This document shows positions 20,957 through 32,365 of a stretch of DNA of 64,000 nt, piece by piece. The first letter of the stretch is position 1; the number at the start of each line of letters is the position of its first letter. Origin of the DNA: Anthracocystis setariae (lineage: Eukaryota; Basidiomycota; Ustilaginomycetes; Ustilaginales; Ustilaginaceae). Made by a program: the position numbers and the translations under genes. The stretch is taken from NCBI GenBank assembly GCA_928724745.1, contig CAKMXJ010000037.1:1116001-1180000 (forward strand), in the 5' to 3' direction. The notes under the pieces are model-generated. The model did no database searches. It was not told the DNA's origin and worked only from the letters and a program-made list of their open reading frames with translations.

Positions 20957-21656
20957 TCACGATTGAGTGCTGGAAGTCGATTGGAGGCGTTCCTTGCGTT
21001 TTTGTTCCTGTTCGCGACGACGCTGCCTTCTTCGGATGCGAGCCTCGTCCTCCTCGATACGTTCGCGTTCTTCGAGGCGTTCGCTGTAGTACTGACCGCT
21101 CTGGAGGAGGATGACGCCGACAAGGGCTACAGCCAGGACGGTATTGGATGTAGCGATCTCTCGGAGGGGAGCGAATACAGCGTCGCGTCCGTCGACGGCT
21201 GCGATGCCTGGCGATGGGGCTTTGGGCGGCAGGGTTGAAAGGCTGGGGTCGATCTTGTGGTAGTAAACGAGACCGGAGGCACCAAAGAGGAAGAGCGAGG
21301 CGCCGTCAAAGAGCCAGTTGCTCTCGCGACCACCGAGGGCTTTGGAGATGAGAAGTAGAGCAGCCAATGTACCGACACCGTGGAGAAGCTTGCGGAAGAT
21401 GTTGGGCATGTCCACCATTGTGTCCTGGTAGTATGTGTATGCGGTTACGACCGAGTCGTATGTCACGGGTGACTGCCAGAGGATGAGATGGTCGGCAGTC
21501 CAGTGCATCGCCAACGTTCCTACCAAGATGAAAGAGCGCAGAGGTAAGGACGAGAGTGTCAGTCGTTTGTCGGAATCATGCCGTTTTGGATGGGAACGTC
21601 GACTTACCTAGCAAGAAGGATGTGGTCCCAATGATGAGACCTGTTCGCAAGCCCAT
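20957..21656 (-). CDS. SHR3: ER amino-acid-permease packaging chaperone Shr3
   Basis: Two exons: 21608-21656 (49 nt) and 20957-21519, with donor GTAAGT at 21607 and acceptor TAG at 21520, giving 203 residues. The spliced N-terminus MGLRTGLIIGTTSFLLGTLAMHW is split across the junction and forms the first membrane segment. Three more follow (around residues 62-80, 95-110 and 145-160), and the C-terminus is charged (ERLEERERIEEDEARIRRRQRRRE). Four membrane segments with a cytosolic charged tail is the Shr3 layout. Shr3 prevents aggregation of newly made amino-acid permeases in the ER and helps load them into COPII vesicles. Confidence 0.88.
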
Positions 21657-22678
21657 CGTTACAGAGCTTTCCGATGGTCTACCTAGCGAAAAAAGGACCG
21701 ATTGAACCCAGTATGGGAGTTGTTGGGTGGTGGATGGGGCTGAGATAAGTGTACAGTCGTACAGTCGAGTCGAGGCGATGACGATGGGGATGGGGATGTG
21801 AATGTATTAATGCGAATCCATGAATTTTTGACTTTGACGAGAGGCAAAGGAACGCCATTTTCTGAAGATCGCCTTTGCTCTGACCGAACCGAGCTGAGCC
21901 GCCGTCTGCCGCCATGCGAAAGCGAATGCGACTCGACTGCCCGAAAATCCAAGGTGAAACGGACATCTGATTTGCATGCACGCTTATGCTCCCACAAGAT
22001 GGCCTGAGCGCAGCCTCGCCATTCAGAAAGAAACAGTCGGTCTAACACACAAGTAAGAGTAAATCTGATGAAAAGGTTCTCGTAAGCAGCTAGGAATGAT
22101 CTGACATGGGAAAGGGCCAGCTACAGTACACAACGGACAGAAGCAAACAAATATGCCTGTCGATCTCCCGGAAACCCCATATCTATTCCTGTCTGTGAGG
22201 CGGTGTTCGCTCAAGCATGCCGTCAAAGACGTTTGGTTGCAACGCAGCAGCAGAAGAAGCAGGGTGGAGGTTTGGCGCATGTTGCAAGAATTACAAAAAT
22301 AGCCAAACGCTGGATAGGACAGCAGTGCAACGCAGTACCGTAGGTCGATCCTCGAGCTCGCTTGGCTGGCTTCAAAGCTGGAATTTGCAACAAAAGGCGT
22401 GCGGCCGCTCTCCCACCAGCATGCCGCAGATTTGCGTCATGACGCTTGCGTTTTTCCCTGTAGATCCACCCTCACCGTACGCCCATTTCTCACGGCGACC
22501 CAGTTCCGTTCAGCCTTGACTGGCCCTTCACAGTTACTACCCAAGCCATCTATCCCCACCTACTGTATCTGTTCATCTCACCTTCCCGTATCCTTTGATA
22601 TCCTTCCATCCATCCAATATCCACCTTTGCTGACTTCTGTAACTATACCATTGCAAAGCCAGCATACCCTCTCCCAAG
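21657..22678. other. Divergent intergenic region
   Basis: About 1 kb between SHR3 (-) and the PB1/retropepsin-like gene (+), presumably with both promoters. No gene recognised. Confidence 0.4.
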
Positions 22679-24038
22679 ATGGCTCCGATTCTCAACGTAA
22701 GTGTCATCCTATGCAAAGCCCCAAGCACATCTACGAATGCTGGCTCACGCGCTGTATCAATGTCCCGTTTGCTTGCTTGACATGCGATCAACGATGCTTC
22801 CACAGTTCCACGCTGGTTCTCTTCCCAGCTTTGCGCTCCGTCTCAAGTCGGAAGATCAGCTCGATGGCCTCAAGGCTCGTGCTGCCAAGAAGATCCGTCT
22901 CCAGCTTGACGATGGCATCCCTCTTGTCATGAAGTACGGCTGGTCCGGCCAGACTTATACTCTTGAAGACTGTAAGTTCTCGCAACACTGATCGGATTGG
23001 AACTCGCAAACGTCCTAGTGCTGACAATCTCGATTCTCAACTTGACTCAAATCTGGCTCCAATTCCCACCTTCAGCCGACGACTGGGAGATCTTCCTGGA
23101 GCGATTCGGCAACGCAAAAGAAGCTGACCGTAAGTGATGAGTCGCTGCAGCATACTCCTTCCTCGCGTGTCTGTACTGATCATGACCTTTTACAATCTCT
23201 GATCCGATTCTGCTACGCAATAGTGTACCTCGAGTCGCCCGAGATTCCAAACCACGACGAGCACTCTACCGAAGATGCGCACGGTGGCCCCAACGTTCCC
23301 GTGGTTGACGAATCCACCCTGGTTCATCGAACCCCCGGTCGCGGTAAGAGCGGTGCTGTCAGCATCCACCGCGTCTCTGCACCCTACATTCCTTCCGCCG
23401 ACGACTACAGCGAAGCAGGCGGAGTCACCGCCGGTGGCCGAGACTCGATCATGTACCCTCCCCCACGCGAACCCACTGCTGCTCCCGGCTACAGCAAGCC
23501 TGTCGTTCCCGAGCTCCCCGGTCCCAAGGCCACCCACGATGATGCACTTTCGACACACACGTCCAAGACCAAGAAGACCAACCAGACCGTGTCGTCGGTT
23601 CCATCGCACAAGATCGCCTTCCAAGAGTTCCACTCGCAACTCGGCGTTCGTCTGCTCAAGGGCAGCATTGGACCGATTCAGGATGTTCCGATGATGCTCA
23701 AGTCGGGCTACCGACACGTCTACGTTAGCCGCAGCTTTGCACTCAACCACGGTTTCATCCCCAAGGACACTACGCCGGGCACCTATGGCTTCAACGGAAT
23801 CACCAACCTCGGCAAGTGGCCTGTCCAGGTGGGATCCAAGGCCGTGCCATGCACCGTCATGCTCGCCGAGGACAGCTACTTCCCCGTCATCCTTGGACGT
23901 AGCTTCATGGAGAAGCGTGGTGTGCGCACTGACCCGATCGACATGACTTCGGTCACTTTTATGGACAACGGCGAGCGTGCCGACGTCGAAGTGGTGGTTG
24001 TCAGGGATGAACACGGAGAGCCCGTCCCCATCCCCTGA
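22679..24038 (+). CDS. PB1-like / retropepsin-like protein with degenerate active site
   Basis: Four exons: 22679-22696, 22806-22971, 23076-23129 and 23224-24038. Splice signals and phases are consistent, giving 350 residues. Residues ~4-80 resemble a PB1/ubiquitin-like fold: a basic strand (AKKIRLQLDDG) and an OPCA-like end (MKYGWSGQTYTLEDSDDWEIFL). A disordered linker (~85-205) follows. Residues ~210-325 look like a retroviral-type aspartic protease: VPMMLKSGYRHVYVSRSFALNHGF, then VQVGSKAVPC and YFPVILGRSFMEKRGV. The catalytic D(T/S)G is replaced by K239-S240-G241, so proteolysis is not expected. The layout recalls Ddi1 (UBL then retropepsin), but no orthology is claimed. Function unknown; a protein-interaction role is inferred. 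Confidence 0.75.
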
Positions 24039-24421
24039 TCATCGTCGTCGTATAAGCTCGTGCCAACGCTGAATTGGTGGTCAGCAAGGATGTCCAGCCG
24101 CCTAACCTGACGGGAATAGTTGATCAACTGATGATACCACAAAGCTCTTTGTAATTAATGGTCTATGCACGCCTTCGAATCGAAGCTCGGAATCACTTTG
24201 TCTTGCTCGATCCATGACTAAAACCCGTAACATTGACATTGCTAGCTGACCAGGGGGGCAAGACGACAAGACGACATGAGTGCAGCGAACAGAAGACGTG
24301 AGAAAATGATTGGAAACGCATGCAATTAGGAGCGGAGGTGGGGAGTACGGCCGGCCGGCCGAAGATTTGGGATGCGGTGAGATGACGGTTGGGATCGATG
24401 GGGTGGGGGGGGAAGATGAGA
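24039..24421. other. Convergent 3' flank
   Basis: 3' flank between the PB1/retropepsin-like gene and the small minus-strand ORF; it includes a tandem GGCCGGCCGGCC at about 24350-24361. No gene seen. Confidence 0.35.
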
Positions 24422-24733
24422 CTAGGCGGTTGAAAAGATGTTTTTCAAGTGATGAAGTTTGAGTTTTCGACTTAGACGACGGGGGAAGCTGTTGTGTCGT
24501 CTTCGACGGCGGATGCTGCTTTGGCCACCGATGCTGGCGCGGTCGTTGAATGTGATGGTTCCAACTAGGGTTGCGTCTTCGGCCCAGGAGCGAGCGAATT
24601 CGGCTTCGCGTTTGGCACGGTAGCATCGGTCTCTGCGATCGAGTTCGGAGCGCGGGACGCGTTCGGACGGGTCCAGGAACACGATACCTGCAGGGCGCCG
24701 TAGCGCACGTGGGGTGATGTAGATCAGCGACAT
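24422..24733 (-). CDS. Small basic hypothetical protein
   Basis: A 103-residue open frame starting MSLIYITPRALRRPAG. It has an amphipathic middle (RVPRSELDRRDRCYRAKREAEFARSW) and a strongly basic C-terminus (RRRRRHNSFPRRLSRKLKLHH). A longer in-frame start exists upstream but adds low-complexity Ser/Pro/His sequence, so the internal ATG at 24733 is preferred. There is no signal peptide or recognised domain. Coding status is uncertain; it could be a smut-specific small protein, or chance. Confidence 0.35.
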   Translation of the reverse strand: MSLIYITPRALRRPAGIVFLDPSERVPRSELDRRDRCYRAKREAEFARSWAEDATLVGTITFNDRASIGGQSSIRRRRRHNSFPRRLSRKLKLHHLKNIFSTA

Positions 24734-25725
24734 GGTGGCCGTCCGAGGCGGAGAAAAGAGATCGATGTGGGTGGATGGATGGATGGATGGACGAAGAGGA
24801 GATAGGATGGTGCGAAGGGAGGGAGAAGAAGGGTTGGTTGATGCCACACCGACAAGCCCGGACGCAGGTTGCGATTGACAGCTCGCGTTCATGATAGCGT
24901 GGTGGAGCTTCACACACGACAAGGCTCAAAGATCGGGAAACGTGTGTGTGCACTGTAAGCGAGTGCCGGCCGTGGGGTCCAAGCATCAGTCAGCGTCCAA
25001 GGGCAGCCAAAGAGCAACTCAATTAGGCATGCGTGCTGTACTATGCGCTGTACAGTACGTACAGAAGCTCTAAATGCGCCGCTCGCTCCTCCACCCAGAT
25101 CGACGCGCTTACGCCTCGGCCGCCGGCGACGTGAACCCAAATCCTACTACTACAGTAGCAGCATCTAGACAGGTAGAACAGATAGAAGTAGGTTCAGGCC
25201 CTTGCGACTAGCGATAAGGGTCTGTTATGCTGGCTATGTATGTCTGGGGATCAGGTTCATCTGCTCCAATCCGATGTAACCGTTGATGTCCCCCTAAGCA
25301 GAGAGAGTGCCCGATTTCGTAGGCCGAGGAAAAAAGTCAACATCCACGCAGACGTACAAGCAAGAGCGAGTACAAGTGTGCCGACACGCCAAACCCCGCC
25401 TGTCCGACAGCACAGTATGCAACGCCCGCTACCGATTGCATCGTAACGCGATGACGATGGAAATGAAAAGCAGAATGAGAATTGTGCAAGTCTAACAATG
25501 GCTAAAATTCTGCCCACGGCGGCCCACGTTGGCAAGCAGCAGCATGCAAGGTTGTTTGTGTGTGCACAACTTTTTCGGGCCAGATCCGACAAATATACTA
25601 ATTTTCTACGGCTATCAGAGAGAGGATGTGTTGGAATGATTTTAAATTTGTTTAATCGTTATCAGAACCAACACCTTCCACTCAACGGCTTCTTTCTTCT
25701 TCACCGCAAGGAAACCGTATCCACC
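24734..25725. other. Intergenic region upstream of APRT
   Basis: About 1 kb without a recognisable gene. It contains a GGAT tetramer run near 24772-24792 and TGTAC-type pentamers at about 25036-25062. The last ~100 bases form the APRT leader. Confidence 0.4.
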
Positions 25726-26496
25726 ATGTCCGACGTCGCCCACCTCAAATCACTCTTCCGTAAGTAGCATTCGCGCCACCCAAGCTCATACTCTGGCCAG
25801 CCTAATTGACCATCTGCTCCGACCCGCACCATCACTGCAGGCTTCTACGATGATTACCCCAAAAAGGGAATCCGATTCTGCGACATTCTTCCAGTCCTCC
25901 GTGACCCGCTCGCATTTGAGCTTCTGATCACCAACATTGTATCGCACATCTTCACGCACACCATCCCTGCACTCGACGATTCCACTTCCGCGATCTCCTC
26001 CACCCCGCTCGAGCCTGGCGCCAAGTCGTACGGCAACCGCAAGATCGATGCTGTTGTCGGTCTCGACGCACGCGGCTTCCTGCTCGGCCCTATCATCGCC
26101 CAACGTCTCGGCTGTGGCTTCGTCCCCGTCCGCAAAGTGGGCAAACTCCCTGGCGAGTGCGTCCAGGCTTCCTACATGAAGGAATACGGCGAGGACGTCT
26201 TTGAAATGCAGAACGACGCACTCGCACCCAACTCCCGCGTCCTCGTCATCGACGACCTCATCGCTACCGGTGGCTCCGCCAAAGCCGCGGGCGAACTCGT
26301 GAAAAAGTGCGGAAGTAAGGTCGTCGAATACCTCTTCGTCGTCGCTATCCCCTTCCTCAAAGGCGCAGACCAACTAGACGCCCCTTCATACCAGTAAGTC
26401 CCTCTTACCTTCGCCCCATCTCAAACTTACCCAAACTCATAACTGACCTGTCCCGAACCACACTTTATCTCCCACAGCCTCGTCGAAGTCGACTAA
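25726..26496 (+). CDS. APT1: Adenine phosphoribosyltransferase
   Basis: Three exons: 25726-25759 (34 nt), 25841-26393 and 26478-26496 (19 nt), giving 201 residues with consistent phases. APRT converts adenine and PRPP to AMP plus pyrophosphate (purine salvage, cytosol). The PRPP-binding motif VLVIDDLIATGGSA is at residues 145-158. Other family blocks are FYDDYPKKGIRFCDILPVLRDP, AVVGLDARGFLLGP and VPVRKVGKLPGE. The last exon supplies the terminal LVEVD. An insert of about 20 residues (ALDDSTSAISSTPLEPG, near 55-71) lengthens it relative to the usual ~180 residues. It is convergent with RPN7, with 146 bp between stops. Confidence 0.96.
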
Positions 26497-26642
26497 ACTT
26501 CTCCCTCCGTCCTAGAAAACATGACCGGAGTATACATACACGGCCTACACACTCATCATCCGGCCCAGTTCAAACCCATCTTAGCACAGCTGCGGAGCCT
26601 TGTTCAAAAATGACATGTGCAACTGACTGGAATGTATGCAAT

Positions 26643-27917
26643 CTACAGAGCAGTGCGCGAGAGCTTTTGCAACGAGTCTGTTCACCAAGACGGAAATCGT
26701 AAAAAGCAAAAAGTACGGTCAGCATCTGGAACGCAACCGAATCAATCTGTGCGACTTTCAATCGGATACTTACTGAGCAAAACATCGCCCTCCTTGATGA
26801 TCTTGGTGTACTGCGCATTCTTGTGGTCCGGTCTGCGCGTCTCAACGATCCCATGCACCTTATCAATCACTGCGGGCAACCTACCAGATGCGATGAACCT
26901 GGAAAGCTCGCTGTCGATGAACTCGCCGGACACGCCGAATGCTGTGGCCATGTTGTCGATCGACAGCGACTGGTAGCTCTCCAGCAGCTGCGAGTAGGCG
27001 ATGATGCGCATCTCTCGCACGTAGAAGCGCGCATGTTGGTGCAGCGTTCGCGACGTAAGGATGTGCGTCTGTTCGACGTCGGCAAGCGCACGGAAAAAGT
27101 TGCCGTACTCGCATGCGTACAGACTCGTGACAAACGCGCGAAGGTGTGGAATCTCGTCAATCACCTGCAACACCTCGGGCGAGTCGATGATCTTCTTTTT
27201 CAGATCGGTGCGTTTGAGCACATGTGCGTTGGCGAGAACGGTCAATGTGATAAAGTCGTTGTAGTCGATCAGCTCGGTAGCTGTGAATGTGCTAAGCGCT
27301 TCCAGGAAAAGCTGTCCGCCCGCTTTGAAATCGCGGATCGAAAGCAGATGCAAGCCCTCGTATACTTTGAGTCGGTTTCTTCGCTCCCAGTCGCCGCCCT
27401 CCTCGACCAGCTTCTTGGCTTCAGCAATCGAAGATGTCACAACGTCTGTATCGCCAAAGAAGAGCCCGATGCGCACCTTGGTCAGCGTCAAATCCAGCTT
27501 CGAACCCAGACCAGCCCCCTTGGAAACGGCAAGGTTGTGTGCTTCCAACGTCTTCTCCTTGTCTCCAATCTTGGCGTAGTAGGCAGCTCTCTGACGCAGT
27601 ACGCCATTGATCTCCATCTCGCCCTCGTTCTCCTCGACTTCCTTTTGCTTCTCGTCCAGCTTCTGCAGCTCCTCCTTGTTCTTGGCCTCGAGTCGCTTGA
27701 GCAACGCCTGGTCCTCTTTCAGCAAACCCTGAAGTGAAGCGTCGCTCAAGATGAGCTTGTAGTACGGCGCCATTTCGTCCTTTTCGATTCCTTCGAGCAA
27801 AGCCTGTTGCGACGCCTGTACTGCGGATTGGGAAAGGTTGTTGGAGTGATGCGCCAGCAGGAAGAGGTGCTGCTGCAGCTTGAGGTTGGGAATCGGCTGA
27901 ACAGTTTCCTCGTCCAT
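26643..27917 (-). CDS. RPN7: 26S proteasome lid subunit Rpn7 (PSMD6)
   Basis: Two exons: 26774-27917 and 26643-26677 (35 nt). The terminal exon was placed because the long exon reaches a GTAAGT donor at 26773, and the spliced end LLNSLQKLSRTAL matches the family C-terminus; total 392 residues (human PSMD6 has 389). It contains N-terminal helical repeats (IGDKEKTLEAHNLAVSK, KVRIGLFFGDTDVV) and a C-terminal PCI domain (FYVREMRIIAYSQLLESYQSLSIDNMA, split there by helices). Rpn7 is a structural lid subunit of the regulatory particle. The ATG opens MDEETVQPIPNLKL. Confidence 0.95.
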
Positions 27918-28575
27918 CTTGGCGTGTGTGTGCGGTGATTGGCTGTGGAGGAACCAGGTATGGATTTTAATTTGGTCGTATGGATCAAGTAGGGTGAACG
28001 GAACAGGACAACCAAAGTCAAGACGATGTGATCTGTAGGATAAGAAGGTGAAGGTGGCCGAAGTGTTGGTTGAACCAAAGTCGAGCTGCGCGGCCCAAGC
28101 CCTGACGCGGTGGAGGTTCGAGGCGAAATAATTGCGATCACGCTCTGCTTACATAAGCAAGCCTGTCCCAATTTGCCCCCCTCTGCCTACTCGCAGCTCG
28201 CAACAACCACCCGAATCACCGAGCTCACTGAGAATACTTCTTTGCTGTTCAATACCAGGATCGGGCCATCTTCTGATTGAATGCTCTCAAGTATCAAGCG
28301 CTACGTTAAAACGACGATTGCTGTGAAAGAACACGCAACAACTGATTTTTGGCCTTTGTTTTGTGGTCGGGATTTAAGCATTCATTTTCGAGTTCTCTTG
28401 TCTTCTTATACTCGTGTCTATATAGGATAGTCCATCATCCTTCAACGCTTCTGAAGCACAAAACAGTCTGAGGGATAGTAAAGTACAAATACAATCTGCT
28501 ATTGCCGAGAGAGTGGAAGCGCATATACAGAAAGGATGAGAGAGTATCAAGATTTTGGCGGTCCATATCAGAATT
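27918..28575. other. Intergenic region
   Basis: This is the RPN7 5' side and the 3' flank of the Y14 gene. No gene or repeat of note was seen. Confidence 0.35.
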
Positions 28576-29380
28576 TCACCTTCCGGGACTGCGGCTGCGG
28601 TCGCGATTGACATTGGCTCTTCTTGAGCCTTGACTTCGACCCATGACACCTTGTGGCGGGTTGACAAACGCAAAGTCGGCTTTGAGCTCCTGGTCCAAAA
28701 ACGTGAGACCCTCATTGCAAGCCTGTATCGCTGCTTGCGCCTCATCTTGTTCTTCGAACTCCAATAGAGCGTATCCCTGTTCCCCAGTCAAAGAAGAAGG
28801 AGGTAGAAAGGTCAGCACGTAGTCCGAGCGAGCGATCAAATGAATGTGGTGTCACTCACCTTTACATAGCCAGTGCGTCTGTCGAGGTTGAGGTGACAGC
28901 TCTTGACATTACCGTAGTCGGCAAACTTGTCAATCAGCTCCTCTTCTTCGGCCTCTTCGTGTACGTTGGTCACGACGATCACCCATCCTTGCACAGCTGT
29001 AGGTTCGATGGACAAAGAGAAGGGAGTCAGCTTCTTTGTCTCTAGTCCGAAAGGGATCAACGCAGAATGCTTACACTTGGCAGCTCGTGCTCCGCTATCA
29101 GAATTTCCTTGCAGCGTCTCGAATCGGCCGGTCTTGACACCCTCAGAGGCAGGACCCTCGCCTCGAGGGTTGAAGCCGCGTCCTCTGCGTTTGACGTTGG
29201 GATCTGTCACATGCATAAGGATAGAATCACGGGATGATTGTGTCAGTACGTTTTGACGATGCGCATGGTCAAGGCTCAAACGGATGGACAGGCAAGGAGC
29301 TTCTTACCATCATCCATGTCGACATCTCCAACACCCGAGGAGGCTCGGTCATCGGTCATCTTGACCTCATCGTCTGACAT
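28576..29380 (-). CDS. Exon-junction complex protein Y14 (RBM8A)
   Basis: Four exons: 29308-29380, 29075-29203, 28860-28996 and 28576-28776, giving 179 residues. The N-terminus is acidic ([11 protein letters not shown]), followed by a basic linker ([15 protein letters not shown]). One RRM follows, with RNP2-like WVIVVTNV and RNP1 across a splice junction in RRTGYVKGYALLEF; the [10 protein letters not shown] block is diagnostic of Y14. The tail has [16 protein letters not shown], an RS-type end. Y14 pairs with Mago in the exon-junction complex and marks spliced mRNA. Three introns in a short gene is the highest density in this window. It is divergent from THOC1 with a 294-bp shared promoter region. 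Confidence 0.93.
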
Positions 29381-29674
29381 GATGTGCGGAGGGTTCAGTA
29401 GGAAGGCGGGTGCATTTGCCAGATGCGATGGGAAGCTGAAGTATGAACTGCGAAACGAAGGTGAGGAAGAAGAAGTGTCAAAATGCGGGTGTGTGCGTTG
29501 AAAGTGGAGTTTTAGGGTCTCAACTTTTAGACCGCGTTCCGAGTTTCTTGACGAAGAAGATGCTCTGCTCCAAACACACCTGCATCTCGCTTCCATTCAT
29601 CCCTCAGCTCATCCCCACCCTCAATCCCACTCGCTAGCCGTCTCGCTGACGCTATCGAGCCTGTACCGTGTGTC

Positions 29675-32155
29675 ATGAGCCTCTCGGAGATGACTGCGGA
29701 CAGACTCCGCATGTGCCTGTCGGAGCTCACGCCGTTGTTGCTAGCAGCTGTGTCCGAAGCACGCCAACTTCACCCATCGCAGGGTCTCCTCCCTTTCACT
29801 CAGGTCCACGACATTCTACAACCTCTTGTCAACAAAGAAGATGTCAAGGAAGCCTTCGGTATCGTGCCAAACCTGTCCACCGCTGGTAAGGATGCAGCCG
29901 AGGTTCGCATACGTAACCTGTGTTTGGAGATCAGCAACAACGAACTCCGCAAACTGGTCCTCGAGGATCCAGCTGGGCTTAGCGCAGGCCAGGAAGCGTC
30001 GGACGCCGCTCTAGCATCAGCATTTGATCGCCTCGATGCCGTCCTCGCTCTTTCACTCCAGGACCTCGTCGATCCTACCCTTCCCCTCTCCTTGGTGGAA
30101 GAGCTCATCGAAAGCCAACCGATCTCGACATGTTCGCGCCTTTTCGCATACACAGAATCCCGCGTCAAGCCCCTCACCATCGATCTTCATCCGATAAGAG
30201 GCAAAGGTCTCGTCCTTCTCCGGACGTGCAACGAGCTGCTCAGACGATTGTCCAAACCTTCGCAACAACACACCGTATTCGCAGGTCGCATCCTCAGCTT
30301 GTTGGCCGCTGTCTTCCCGCTCGGCGAGAGGAGTGGTGTCAACCTGCGCGGCGATTTCAATGTTGAGAACAAGGCCCACATCGAACAAGATCTGGGCGAT
30401 GAGGCGGACGAGCTGGATGACGACACGGATAAGGACGAGAGGGACCAAATCTTCCATGTGGACTATGACTTCTATGAACTGTTCTGGAAGGTGCAGCGGT
30501 TCTTCTCCAATCCTCCTTTGCTCATGGCTGAACCAAGCTCATCACGCCCATCAACGAGGAGTGCTACTCCTGCACCGGCACAGGGGGGAGAACCCGAGAA
30601 TGAAGATCCAGCTCCGGAAGGTGCCAAGGGTGCAATGGCCGAGCTGCGCATCAGCACGCGCAAGATCCTTAAGCTCTTCGCAGCGGTTACGAAGCGAGAG
30701 AAGGAGCTCGCTGGAGCTACGTCGGCCGAGGAAGCGAAAGCTGGCGCGGGCAAAAGCGGAACTAGCACACCACAATCAAACGGCGCACCCAGCAAGAGGC
30801 GTGGTGGTAATGCCGATTTGCAATCTTCTGCTTCGACAGGCTACTTTGTTGGTCAGTTGTTAGGCAAACATAACGAAGAACCACCGAGGAAGCGGTTGCG
30901 GCCTGATGTGGAAAACGGGGTCAAGACGGAGGGTCAGGATGTGGACGAGGCTATGGTGGAAGAAGCCAGTCGAGAGGCGGCAGTGGTCGATGTCGGCCAT
31001 TTCTTCCCGACGTATCTCACGGGGCGCAAATTGTTCGAGTACGAGATCCGAGACACGTCGTTCCGCAAGCATGTGTTGGTGCAGTACCTCGTGCTGTTCC
31101 AGTACCTGCTCTCGTTCACCCCGGCCGCCAAGGAGAGCTGGAAGGAGTGGAAGAATAAGACGCTGCAAGCGCTATTTACATTGGAAGAAGCGGACGAGCG
31201 GTGGATCCGGTCGACGTGGCGGGAAATCCAGGCATTGATTCGCGAGATCCAACCGGACGGACGCATGTTTCTCGAGTCGATACTGGAGGTGTTGAAACGG
31301 GAAGAGAACTGGATTCGGTGGAAGACGGAATCGTGTCCGTCGATTGAGAAGCCGCCGCTGTCACCGGAACAGATTGCAGCGTTCGCATCGGCTCGAGCGT
31401 TGCTGTTGCGGAAGCCGGAGGTGTATCCGCATCGGCTCGGCACTGCGGCGTTGTCCGAGTTGTGGGCGGATGGGTTGCGTGCGCCTGCGCCTGGGACAAG
31501 AAGGGTGGAGAACGAGGAGGGCGAGTACGTGACGGTGGCAACAGATGGATTGGAAGAGCTTGAATTTATGCCGCCTATTCCGGATTTGCAGCATTATAGC
31601 AAGTCGATCCAGCGCGAGAAGGTGAAACTCGATATGCGTAAGAAGCAACTCGGCATCGATCCGACAATGGACGAAGCGCAGCTAGGCAAGGAGGAGGTGG
31701 AGAGGTTGAATGGTGATGAGAGGGTGCGGGTGACGGTGGAGACGATGCAGAGTCTCGCGTGGAGGGCATTGCGTGTTGCTAGTCGGGATAGCTTGCATCT
31801 GTTCGGCAAGCCGGAGCGACCAGAGAATATCGACGAGCTGCTCAAGGCGATGGAGGAGGAGAGGAATTCCAAGCCCAAGTCGAGGTTGGAAGCGTCCACG
31901 GTAGTGAACGATGATGATGGGAAGGGTGTTGACGAGCCAATGGAGGCGGTGGACAGTGTTAAGGGAGAAGCAGGGGTTGTGGATGAGATTGTGTCCGACA
32001 GTTTGAACCAGGTCGAGGAGGATGGTGAAACGGTTACCGACGCTGTGGTGAAGACGGAGACACAGGAGCCGGGCAAATCGATCTCGCCCACAGAAAACTC
32101 GCAAGAGGACGGAGCCATCGACGACACTACTGTCTCTCCCAACAACGAAAGCTAA
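29675..32155 (+). CDS. THO complex subunit 1 (THOC1/Hpr1)
   Basis: A single-exon gene of 826 residues. The central block IFHVDYDFYELFWKVQRFFSNPP and the helical region FRKHVLVQYLVLFQYLLSF match the THOC1/Hpr1 family core. An acidic stretch (DEADELDDDTDKDERD) precedes it, and the C-terminal ~120 residues are acidic and disordered (VDEPMEAVDSVKGEAG). Late conserved helices include VRVTVETMQSLAWRALRVASRDSLHLF. THO couples transcription elongation to mRNP packaging and export and limits R-loops. Metazoan THOC1 carries a C-terminal death domain; none is evident here, as expected for fungi. It is divergent from the Y14 gene. Confidence 0.88.
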   Translation: MSLSEMTADRLRMCLSELTPLLLAAVSEARQLHPSQGLLPFTQVHDILQPLVNKEDVKEAFGIVPNLSTAGKDAAEVRIRNLCLEISNNELRKLVLEDPAGLSAGQEASDAALASAFDRLDAVLALSLQDLVDPTLPLSLVEELIESQPISTCSRLFAYTESRVKPLTIDLHPIRGKGLVLLRTCNELLRRLSKPSQQHTVFAGRILSLLAAVFPLGERSGVNLRGDFNVENKAHIEQDLGDEADELDDDTDKDERDQIFHVDYDFYELFWKVQRFFSNPPLLMAEPSSSRPSTRSATPAPAQGGEPENEDPAPEGAKGAMAELRISTRKILKLFAAVTKREKELAGATSAEEAKAGAGKSGTSTPQSNGAPSKRRGGNADLQSSASTGYFVGQLLGKHNEEPPRKRLRPDVENGVKTEGQDVDEAMVEEASREAAVVDVGHFFPTYLTGRKLFEYEIRDTSFRKHVLVQYLVLFQYLLSFTPAAKESWKEWKNKTLQALFTLEEADERWIRSTWREIQALIREIQPDGRMFLESILEVLKREENWIRWKTESCPSIEKPPLSPEQIAAFASARALLLRKPEVYPHRLGTAALSELWADGLRAPAPGTRRVENEEGEYVTVATDGLEELEFMPPIPDLQHYSKSIQREKVKLDMRKKQLGIDPTMDEAQLGKEEVERLNGDERVRVTVETMQSLAWRALRVASRDSLHLFGKPERPENIDELLKAMEEERNSKPKSRLEASTVVNDDDGKGVDEPMEAVDSVKGEAGVVDEIVSDSLNQVEEDGETVTDAVVKTETQEPGKSISPTENSQEDGAIDDTTVSPNNES

Positions 32156-32365
32156 AGAGCCAGAATTGCCATCCCTACCTGCTCGTAACCTCGGATCAAA
32201 ACTCTCCCTTCTGTGTCTACCTTGCATCTTGCACACGTTCCACACATACATTCGCTCATACCATCAATCGCACATCCTAACGCAAACCAAATCATTCACG
32301 CTTGAGCAGATGCAACTTTTTATCAATTGCACAACAGCGAAACAACACTCAGCAGCGAAACAAGC

